A DNA stretch of 5,009 nt, taken from positions 1 to 5,009 of the forward strand of contig DATAOC010000079.1 of NCBI GenBank assembly GCA_036265915.1, written 5' to 3'. A program made the position numbers and the translations under genes. Positions 1 through 5,009 of this stretch are shown piece by piece (the stretch's first letter is position 1; every line of letters begins with the position of its first letter). Source of the stretch: AR12 sp036265915. GTDB taxonomy: Bacteria; Methylomirabilota; Methylomirabilia; Rokubacteriales; CSP1-6. The notes beneath the pieces were generated by a model that searched no databases, was not told the origin of the DNA, and was given only the letters and a program-made list of their open reading frames with translations.

Positions 1-366
1 CGGGTTGCCGGCGCCCTCGACCTGCGCGAGCGCCGCCAGCAGGTCCGGCGTGATCACCGCGGTGGATTTCTCGACGAAGAGCGGCCCGTAGCGGCGCCAC
101 GTCTGGCGCGGCGACTTCGCCAGCGCCCGGTCAGCCGGAAAGAACAGCTCGGTCGGCTTCCGGGCGACCTGGTACATCCAGTTCACGCTCGCCCAGACCA
201 GCACGATGACGGATGCGGCGACGAGGAGTCGAATCGTGAGGGGAGCCGCGAGCACGGACTTCACGGCGCGGCGCAGCGAGGACCATCGCAGACGAAGCGC
301 GGTACGCCGCGCGCGACGCCGGCGTCGGCGGCGGACGGCGACTCCCGCGACGGTTGCGGAGGCCAT
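1..366 (-). CDS. Membrane-anchored lytic transglycosylase-like protein (SLT fold), N-terminal part, cut by the window edge
   Basis: Reading the minus strand from the ATG at 366 gives 122 codons without a stop, running off the left edge. Residues 12-21 are almost all arginine (seven Arg in a row, then ARR). Residues about 43-63 form one hydrophobic helix (LTIRLLVAASVIVLVWASVNW), so this is probably a type II or signal-anchor protein with its catalytic part in the periplasm. After the helix come a WRRYGPLF segment (90-97) and, at the very end, LAALAQVEGAGNP (110-122). The last segment resembles the start of the soluble lytic transglycosylase motif, in which the Glu (here Glu117) is the catalytic acid that cleaves peptidoglycan glycan strands to 1,6-anhydro-MurNAc ends. 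No ATG, GTG or TTG lies in frame between the upstream stop (TAG, near 483-485) and 366, so the start is firm; a GGAG sits just before it. It is divergent from the operon to its right and functionally unrelated. The family call rests on a short motif because the rest of the domain lies outside the window. Confidence 0.72.
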   Translation of the reverse strand, partial: MASATVAGVAVRRRRRRRARRTALRLRWSSLRRAVKSVLAAPLTIRLLVAASVIVLVWASVNWMYQVARKPTELFFPADRALAKSPRQTWRRYGPLFVEKSTAVITPDLLAALAQVEGAGNP

Positions 367-473
367 GGCTCCAGTATGCGGTAAACGAGCGGCGGCCCGA
401 CACTGTGCCGTAACCGCCTGAATCGATTTGCCGCGGCGCGGGCTTCCGTCGCATACAGCACCGCCGTCGGGCG

Positions 474-500
474 ATGGCCGCGGCTATAATGGCCGCCGGC
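474..500. repeat. Short direct repeat around the -10 box
   Basis: ATGGCCGC occurs at 474-481 and again at 489-496, a 15-base period, and the similarity continues as GGC versus CGGC. The two copies bracket the TATAAT box. They could be half-sites for a regulator that covers the promoter, but in DNA this GC-rich a chance repeat of eight bases is quite possible. Confidence 0.3.
485..490 (+). promoter_or_regulatory. Candidate -10 promoter element (TATAAT) for the M24/M20/transporter operon
   Basis: A perfect TATAAT lies in otherwise very GC-rich DNA, about 36 bases upstream of the first gene of the operon. A transcript starting about seven bases downstream would have a leader of roughly 30 bases. 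At the expected 16-18 base spacing (about 461-468) I see only ccgccgtc, with no likeness to TTGACA, and there is no TG just before the box. If used, the promoter would be weak or activator-dependent. The whole divergent gap (367-526) must also contain the promoter of the leftward transglycosylase gene, for which I see no clear element. Confidence 0.4.
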
Positions 501-514
501 CGCACACCGGTCGC

Positions 515-524
515 AGAGGGGGAG
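515..524 (+). promoter_or_regulatory. Ribosome binding site that sets the M24 start
   Basis: AGAGGGGGAG precedes the ATG at 527 by two bases, with the AGAGG part at better spacing. It supports the ATG at 527 over a TTG at 428 in the same frame, which has no comparable purine tract and would add 33 low-complexity residues read across the candidate promoter. Confidence 0.65.
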
Positions 525-526
525 CC

Positions 527-1660
527 ATGCCCGAGTCGAAGCGCGAGATCATCGCCAACCTGCCGCGCCTGAACCAGCTCATGGATCGTCACCGGCTCGC
601 GGCGGTCGTGGCGCGCTCCGGAATGAACTTCACCTACCTGTCCGGCCTGGCCTACCCCGGGACACTCGCGCGGCATCTCGACCTGGCGGACTCCGTGCGC
701 GGCGTCATGGTCGTGTGGCCGCGCAACGGCTCGCCGGTCGTCGTCTTGAACAAGATCGCCGAGGGGCTCACGCTGCGCGACTCGTGGATCGAGCGCGCCG
801 AGGTCTATGACGCGTACAACGAGTCGCCGTACCATCGCCTCGCCCAGGTGCTCAAGAGCCTGGGGCTCGGCGGCGAGCGCGTCGGCTTCGAGAAGAACTA
901 CGTGAGCGCGGCGCACTGGGAAGAACTGCAGCGCGAGCTGCCTCAGCTGCAGATGGTCGACTGCGCGACCATGATGGACGAGGTGCGCTGGATCAAGACG
1001 GAAGCCGAGATCCGGCGCCTGAAGGTCGGCGCCGACGTCCTCGACGACGCGTACCTCGAGGTCTTTCCGACCATCAAGGCCGGCGAGAGCGAGCGCGCCG
1101 TCCACAGCCGGCTCATCGGCAGCTGCCTGCGCCGCGGCGCCAACTGGGCGCACGGCATCCTGAACTCGAGCCGCAACCGCATTCCGTACGCCGGCGAGAG
1201 CGACGACGCGTGGCAGAAGGGCGACATCGTCCGCACCGACTACGTCGCCTACGTCGACGGCTATCCGGGCCATCAGTCGCGCAACGCCGTGCTGGGCAAG
1301 CCGAGCGAGCAGCAGGTGCGCGACTACGCCACCGCGCGGGAAATCTACGGCAAGACCATCGACGCGTGCCGGCCCGGCGTCTCCGCCGGCGAGGTCTACG
1401 ACTTCGTCGTCAAGGAGTTCGCCAGGCACGGCTGGTCGTACACGAGCCAGCTCGCCGGACACGGCGTGGGCTGCTGGTGGCACCAGCAGGAGCCGGTGAT
1501 CGCACGCGGGAGCAAGATCGTGCTGGAGGAAGGCATGGTGCTCGCGCTGGAGCCGGCCAAGGAGTACTACCACATCCAGGACATGGTGGTGGTGCGCGCG
1601 GGGAAGCCTCAGTGGATCTCCGACAAGTTCAAGACCGAGCAGATGTTCGTGATCGGATAG
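527..1660 (+). CDS. M24-family (creatinase/Xaa-Pro peptidase fold) protein with altered metal site
   Basis: The product is 377 residues, a normal length for a bacterial creatinase/prolidase-type protein. Residues about 12-150 look like the creatinase N-terminal domain (FTYLSGLAYPG near 35-45). Residues about 160-377 look like the pita-bread catalytic domain, with GDIVRTDY (232-239), GHGVG (311-315), HQQEP (319-323) and LEEGMVLALEP (333-343). Family M24 peptidases bind two metals through Asp, Asp, His, Glu, Glu. By eye, Asp238, His312 and Glu342 are kept, but the second Asp is His249 (GYPGHQSRN instead of a SDxTRT-like motif) and the last Glu is Gln351 (HIQD instead of IED). The pocket His before GD is Tyr221, and HxEP has one extra residue. 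The fold is secure, but Xaa-Pro peptidase activity is doubtful. A metal-poor hydrolase of the creatinase kind, a changed metal centre or a binding-only role are all possible. No signal peptide is seen, so it is likely cytoplasmic. It is the first gene of the operon, five bases before the M20 gene. Confidence 0.9.
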   Translation: MPESKREIIANLPRLNQLMDRHRLAAVVARSGMNFTYLSGLAYPGTLARHLDLADSVRGVMVVWPRNGSPVVVLNKIAEGLTLRDSWIERAEVYDAYNESPYHRLAQVLKSLGLGGERVGFEKNYVSAAHWEELQRELPQLQMVDCATMMDEVRWIKTEAEIRRLKVGADVLDDAYLEVFPTIKAGESERAVHSRLIGSCLRRGANWAHGILNSSRNRIPYAGESDDAWQKGDIVRTDYVAYVDGYPGHQSRNAVLGKPSEQQVRDYATAREIYGKTIDACRPGVSAGEVYDFVVKEFARHGWSYTSQLAGHGVGCWWHQQEPVIARGSKIVLEEGMVLALEPAKEYYHIQDMVVVRAGKPQWISDKFKTEQMFVIG

Positions 1661-1665
1661 CCGCG

Positions 1666-2943
1666 ATGGCCGACGCCGCCGACCGCCAGAAGATTCTCGC
1701 CGGCATCAGCGACAAGCAGGTGCTCGATCTGGAGCAGGCCGCCATCCGCATCCCGAGCACGACGTTCGAGGAAGGCGCCATCGCGGACCTCTTCGCGAAC
1801 TACATGTCCGACCTCGGGCTCGAGGTGGAGATGATGGAGGTCACGCACTGGGCCAAGCCGGGCAAGACGACGCGCCAGCCCATCGGGCGTCTGCGCGGGA
1901 CCGGCGGCGGTCCGAGCCTCATGCTCAACGGCCACATGGATCCGGGCGTCGAGATGAGCGGCTGGAGCGTGGATCCCTACGGCGCCAAGTTCGAGGACGG
2001 CTGGGTGTGGGGCATGGGCGCCCACGACGACAAGGGCGGCGTCGTCGCCGCGATCTGCGCCGTCGAGGCGATCGTGCGCTCGGGTGTCCGGCTGCGCGGC
2101 GACGTCGTGGTCACGCCGGTCGTCGCTCACAAGCTCGGCGGCGCGGGCACGCGGGCGCTGATGAAGAAGGGGCTGCGCACCGACCTCGCCATCAACATGG
2201 AGCACTCGGCGAACACCATCGCCAACGTGTGTGTCGGCATCGTCATGGTCCGGATCAGGACGAAGAGCCCGGAGCTGTTCTTCCGCTACAGCAAGGAGGC
2301 GCGAGCGCAGTACATGAACCCGATCGAGCAGCATGCCGAGATCATCCGGCGGATCGGCACGAGCCTGGATCCGATCCGGCCCGGTGGCTGGCTGCGCTTC
2401 ACGCCGCATCCCGAGCTGCCGGGATTCCCGACGCACACCTTCGACACGATCCACAAGGAGCACTACTACCAGAAGAGCTACACCGGCATGTCGAGCCGCG
2501 AGTGCGAGATGGTCTTCCAGCTGCGCACCGTTCCCGGCCAGACGCTCGACACGGTCCGCGCCGACGTGCAGCGGCTCCTCGCCGACATCAAGAAGGACCA
2601 TCCCGCGTTCGACGCCGAGATGACGATTCCCGCCAACGGGATGGAGGATGGCTGGTTCCAGGACCCGATGGAGGTCAAGCCCGAGCACAAGCTGGTGACG
2701 GCGCTGGCAGAGGGGCAGCGGCTGGCGACCGGCGAGAAGCCCGTCGTCGGCGGCTGGGGACGGCTCGGCAACGTCGGCGACGGCAATATCCTGATGAGCC
2801 ACGGCATCCCGACCGTGCAGTACGGCGCGGGCGATATCCGCATCTACAAGGAATGGCCGACGCCGGACGAGCGCGTGCCGCTGAAGGATCTGGTCACGGC
2901 CGCGCGCGCGGTCGCGTACGCCACCCACGAGCTGTGCGCGTGA
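1666..2943 (+). CDS. M20-family (ArgE/DapE/CPG2 fold) hydrolase homologue lacking catalytic residues
   Basis: The product is 425 residues, typical for M20 metallo-hydrolases, which normally cleave amide bonds of peptides or acyl-amino acids with two zinc ions. Seen in order: an N-terminal helix and RIPSTTFEEGAIA (28-40); LMLNGHMDPG (85-94) with His90 and Asp92; WSVDPYG (100-106); GMGAHDDKGG (116-125) with ligand Asp121; NMEH (177-180) with Glu179; a lid domain (about 190-310) ending in QLRTVPGQT (285-293); and GIPTVQYGAGD (380-390). The Glu-Glu pair expected after VVTPVVA is His155-Lys156. The His expected before TPDERV is Pro398 (WPTPDERV). No GKxAH motif is seen in the lid. General base, bridging ligand, one zinc ligand and the lid His thus appear lost, although the frame is intact. 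Ordinary peptidase or deacylase activity is unlikely. The ATG at 1666 has only a weak Shine-Dalgarno sequence (CGGA) and follows the M24 stop by five bases, suggesting translational coupling. It is likely cytoplasmic. Confidence 0.9.
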   Translation: MADAADRQKILAGISDKQVLDLEQAAIRIPSTTFEEGAIADLFANYMSDLGLEVEMMEVTHWAKPGKTTRQPIGRLRGTGGGPSLMLNGHMDPGVEMSGWSVDPYGAKFEDGWVWGMGAHDDKGGVVAAICAVEAIVRSGVRLRGDVVVTPVVAHKLGGAGTRALMKKGLRTDLAINMEHSANTIANVCVGIVMVRIRTKSPELFFRYSKEARAQYMNPIEQHAEIIRRIGTSLDPIRPGGWLRFTPHPELPGFPTHTFDTIHKEHYYQKSYTGMSSRECEMVFQLRTVPGQTLDTVRADVQRLLADIKKDHPAFDAEMTIPANGMEDGWFQDPMEVKPEHKLVTALAEGQRLATGEKPVVGGWGRLGNVGDGNILMSHGIPTVQYGAGDIRIYKEWPTPDERVPLKDLVTAARAVAYATHELCA

Positions 2944-2947
2944 GCGC

Positions 2948-2953
2948 GAGGAG
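2948..2953 (+). promoter_or_regulatory. Strong ribosome binding site of the solute-binding protein gene
   Basis: GAGGAG lies six bases before the ATG at 2960, the best Shine-Dalgarno match in the operon. By contrast, the M20 and permease starts have almost none. This fits the usual need for more binding protein than permease, and it fixes the start right before the signal peptide. Confidence 0.75.
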
Positions 2954-2959
2954 ACGAGC

Positions 2960-4546
2960 ATGAGAACGACCGCAGCCCTTGCGCTGCTTCTTCTGGCGCC
3001 GGCGACATTGATGGCGCCGCTGACCGCGCTTGCGCAGGCCAAGCCCGGCGGCAAGATCGTCTATGCCGCCCGCCAGGACATCGACACGCTCGACCCGCAC
3101 ATCACCAACCGCGCGGCCACGCGCAAGATCCTCATCCAGTTCACGGACACGCTGACCGTCATCAACCCGAAGGACGGCAAGGTGCTGCCGGGGCTGGCGG
3201 AGTCATGGGAGGTCGCGCGCGACGGCAAGAGCTACACGCTCAAGCTGAAGCGGAACGTGAAGTTCCACGACGGCACGCCGCTCGATGCCGCCGCCGTGAA
3301 GTTCACGCTGGACCGCATCCAGGAGCCGCTTGGCGCGCCCGGCGTGGCGCGCGCGTTCCTGGGCCCCTACGACGGCGCCGACGTCGTCGACGCCCACACG
3401 GTGCGCATCCGGCTCAAGCAGCCGTACGCGCCGTTCTTGAGGATGATCGCGCTTTCGCCGCTGGCGCCGCTGTCGCCGACGGCCGCGCAGAAGATGGGTC
3501 AGGACTTCTCGCGCAAGCCGGTCGGCACCGGCCCGTTCGTGGTGAAGGAGTGGATCCCGAAGAGCCACGTCACGCTGGTGCGCAACCCCGACTACGCGTG
3601 GCCGCCGTCGATCGCCGCCCACAAAGGTCCCGCACACCTCGAGGAGATCACGTGGCGGTTCGTGCCGGAGGCGACCACGCGCACGGCGGTGCTGCAAACG
3701 GGCGAGGCGCAGATCGCCGAGGATCTGTCCTACGCGGACGTGGCGGCACTGGAGAAGAATCCTGACGTCCGCATCCTGCGTGGCGTGCCCGCCGGAACGC
3801 CGTGGACCATCTTTCCGAACGTCCAGCGCTTCCCGACCAACGATCTGGCCGTGCGACGCGCACTGCACCACGCCATCAACAAGGACGCGATCGCGCGCGC
3901 GGTGTTCCACGCCCAGAGCCAGGCCGCGGGCTCACTGATCCAGCCGCCCACGCCCGGCTTCGTCGCCGTCAACAAGGAGCTGTTCCCGTACGACCCGGCG
4001 CGCGCCCGGAAGATCCTCGACGAGGCCGGCTGGAAGCCGGGCGGCGACGGTATCCGGACGAAGGACGGCAAGCGTCTGGAGATCCTCTGGATCTTCGGCA
4101 CCAACAACGGCTACGAGGAGATGGCGCCGCTGGTGCAGGGGATGGCGCGCGAGGTCGGCATCGACATCCAGCTGCGGGAGCAGCCGCGCGTGCAGATGTA
4201 CGAGGCGTGGCGCAAGGGCGAGCACGGCATCGGCGAGCTCAACTGGTGGTTCCCCGATCCGTCGATCCTGACCAGCAACTTCCACACGAGCCGGCTGCAG
4301 GCCTTCAACCCGCCGCGGCTGTCCGATCCGGAGATCGACAAGCTTCTCGACCAGGCGGCCGCGATGGTCGACGAGGGCCCGCGCATGGAGCTCTACAAGA
4401 AGATCCAGCGCCTGCTGGTGGAGAGCGGCGCCGGCATCGGGCTCGTCGACCAGGTCACGGTCGTCGGCACGCGCAAGGACGTGCAGGGCTTCGCGTTCAA
4501 CGTGGTGACGTTCCCGGTGCTCTACGACGTCGGCCTGACCCGGTAG
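2960..4546 (+). CDS. ABC transporter periplasmic solute-binding protein, family 5 (Dpp/Opp/Nik type)
   Basis: The product is 528 residues, normal for this family. Residues 1-27 are a Sec signal peptide: MRTT, a Leu/Ala core, then ALAQA with cleavage expected after Ala27. No lipobox Cys is present, so the protein should be free in the periplasm. The mature part begins with GGKIVYAARQDIDTLDPH (30-47), the usual first strand. The family signature region follows at 80-107 (AESWEV...RDGKSYTLKLK...VKFHDGTP), then PVGTGPFVVKEW (187-198) and VRNPDYAW (207-214). DLAVRRALHHAINKDAI (295-311), YDPARARKILDEAGWKPG (344-361) and an ISP/OppA-like C-terminal part complete it. It captures a ligand and delivers it to the permease encoded four bases downstream. 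In OppA and DppA the motif WxxD (Asp419, Asp408) pairs with the peptide amino group; here the equivalent stretch is NWWFPDP (428-434), with Trp430 at that place. The ligand may therefore not be a free-amino-terminal peptide; specificity cannot be read from sequence. Confidence 0.95.
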   Translation: MRTTAALALLLLAPATLMAPLTALAQAKPGGKIVYAARQDIDTLDPHITNRAATRKILIQFTDTLTVINPKDGKVLPGLAESWEVARDGKSYTLKLKRNVKFHDGTPLDAAAVKFTLDRIQEPLGAPGVARAFLGPYDGADVVDAHTVRIRLKQPYAPFLRMIALSPLAPLSPTAAQKMGQDFSRKPVGTGPFVVKEWIPKSHVTLVRNPDYAWPPSIAAHKGPAHLEEITWRFVPEATTRTAVLQTGEAQIAEDLSYADVAALEKNPDVRILRGVPAGTPWTIFPNVQRFPTNDLAVRRALHHAINKDAIARAVFHAQSQAAGSLIQPPTPGFVAVNKELFPYDPARARKILDEAGWKPGGDGIRTKDGKRLEILWIFGTNNGYEEMAPLVQGMAREVGIDIQLREQPRVQMYEAWRKGEHGIGELNWWFPDPSILTSNFHTSRLQAFNPPRLSDPEIDKLLDQAAAMVDEGPRMELYKKIQRLLVESGAGIGLVDQVTVVGTRKDVQGFAFNVVTFPVLYDVGLTR

Positions 4547-4550
4547 CCCG

Positions 4551-5009
4551 CTGCTCACGTTCATCCGGCGCCGGATACTTCTCTCGGTGCCGGTGGTCGT
4601 CGGGGTGTCCGTCGTCGTCTTCTCGATCGTCCACCTGCTCCCCGGCGACCCCGTGCTCGCCATCCTCAGCGGCGCCAACGCCACGGCCGAGCAGGAGCGG
4701 GAGCTGCGCGCCCAGCTCCGCCTCGACGATCCGCTGGCGCTGCAGTACGTGCGATTCGTCCGCCGCGCCGTCGTCGGCGACTTCGGCCGATCCATCTTCA
4801 CGCGTCGTCCCGTCATCCAGGAGATCGCCGAGCAGCTGCCGAGCACGCTCGAGCTGGCGGGGACGGCCATCGTGATCGCGAGCCTCGTGGGGCTGGCGCT
4901 CGGGCTGCTGGCCGCGGTGTGGCACAACACCTGGATCGACCGCGCCGCGATGCTGGTCGCCCTGGGCGGCGTGTCGATGCCGAGCTTCTGGCTGGGGCTG
5001 CTCCTCATC
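4551..5009 (+). CDS. ABC transporter permease, DppB/OppB type, N-terminal part, apparent CTG start
   Basis: The frame is open to the right edge: 153 codons, about half of a normal 300-340 residue DppB-type permease. Counting CTG 4551 as residue 1: LTFIRRR (2-8), then helix 1 (about 9-30), PGDP (31-34), a periplasmic loop with LRLDDPLALQYVRF (56-69) and VVGDFGRSIFTRRPV (74-88), helix 2 (about 99-123), and the start of helix 3 with GGVSMPSFWLGL (139-150). All are family hallmarks. It should form the inner-membrane channel together with a second permease, and the ATPases, expected downstream. In-frame codons between the stop TGA 4536-4538 and the hallmark FIRRR contain no ATG, GTG or TTG; CTG 4551 sits exactly where relatives begin (M-L-x-F-I-x-R-R) and four bases after the previous stop. 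The first GTG, at 4587, would remove the positive N-terminus and the beginning of helix 1. There is no clear Shine-Dalgarno, so coupling to the upstream gene is likely. Confidence 0.9.
   Translation, partial: MLTFIRRRILLSVPVVVGVSVVVFSIVHLLPGDPVLAILSGANATAEQERELRAQLRLDDPLALQYVRFVRRAVVGDFGRSIFTRRPVIQEIAEQLPSTLELAGTAIVIASLVGLALGLLAAVWHNTWIDRAAMLVALGGVSMPSFWLGLLLI

Noticed and set aside
496..511. CCGG...CCGG inverted pair and ACCGGT palindrome in the leader
   Set aside because: Only four paired bases in very GC-rich DNA; not enough to call a hairpin or operator.
428..526. Earlier TTG start for the M24 gene
   Set aside because: It would add 33 residues with no family likeness, read through the candidate -10 box, and lack a ribosome binding site; ATG 527 has a strong purine tract.
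131..1573. Long minus-strand open frame (480 codons) opposite the M24 gene and part of the transglycosylase gene
   Set aside because: It overlaps two genes with clear family motifs, has low-complexity Ala/Arg/Val/Asp composition with no recognisable domain, and is the usual antisense shadow in GC-rich DNA.
1210..1665. Plus-strand extension of the M20 frame upstream into the M24 gene
   Set aside because: The added 152 residues are Arg/Ala-rich shadow translation. The M20 fold begins normally just after the ATG at 1666.
1661..1665. Possible terminators or separate promoters in the gaps between operon genes (also 2944-2959 and 4547-4550)
   Set aside because: The gaps are only 5, 16 and 4 bases, too short for a hairpin terminator plus a promoter. 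The genes read as one transcript.
1666..2943. M20 gene as a decaying pseudogene
   Set aside because: The frame is intact at full length, the flanking motifs are well preserved and codon use matches the neighbours. Only specific catalytic positions differ, so selection for another role is more likely than decay.
1609..3054. Long minus-strand open frame (481 codons) opposite the M20 gene
   Set aside because: It mirrors the M20 coding sequence, crosses the M20/binding-protein junction, and shows no domain, signal or ribosome binding site.
3932..5008. Minus-strand open frame (358 codons) opposite the binding protein end and the permease
   Set aside because: It covers two genes of opposite strand with strong family signatures; its composition changes abruptly and no domain is visible.

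Overview
The window is strongly GC-rich, with G or C at most third codon positions. It comes from a bacterium with a Gram-negative-type envelope, judging by a Sec signal peptide on a soluble solute-binding protein and a membrane-anchored lytic transglycosylase. The gene style resembles soil or groundwater lineages such as Rokubacteria/Methylomirabilota or Proteobacteria, but the sequence alone does not fix the taxon.

Layout. Positions 1-366 (minus strand) hold the N-terminal part of a murein lytic transglycosylase-like protein that runs off the left edge. A divergent intergenic region (367-526) carries a perfect TATAAT box flanked by a short 15-bp-period direct repeat, and a purine-rich ribosome binding site. 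From 527 to the right edge there is one tightly packed plus-strand operon: an M24 (creatinase/Xaa-Pro peptidase fold) protein at 527-1660, an M20 (ArgE/DapE/CPG2 fold) protein at 1666-2943, a family-5 solute-binding protein of a Dpp/Opp-type ABC transporter at 2960-4546, and the first half of the DppB-type permease at 4551-5009. Gaps between these genes are 5, 16 and 4 bases, so cotranscription and translational coupling are very likely.

How the genes may work together. At first sight this is an ordinary peptide import-and-cleavage operon: a binding protein and permease bring in a substrate and two cytoplasmic hydrolases process it. The residues say otherwise. The M24 protein has lost two of the five metal ligands plus a substrate-pocket His. 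The M20 protein has lost the catalytic Glu-Glu pair, the C-terminal metal His and the lid-domain His. The binding protein has Trp where OppA and DppA carry the Asp that pairs with the peptide amino terminus. The reading frames are intact and otherwise well conserved, so these look like selected subfamilies rather than decay. My inference is that the operon handles a non-peptide ligand, or uses altered chemistry or pseudoenzymes. This rests on alignments made by eye.

A further oddity is that the permease has no ATG, GTG or TTG at its expected start and seems to begin with CTG. I saw no RNA genes, CRISPR arrays, insertion sequences or convincing terminators. No stretch longer than 160 bases lacks a gene.
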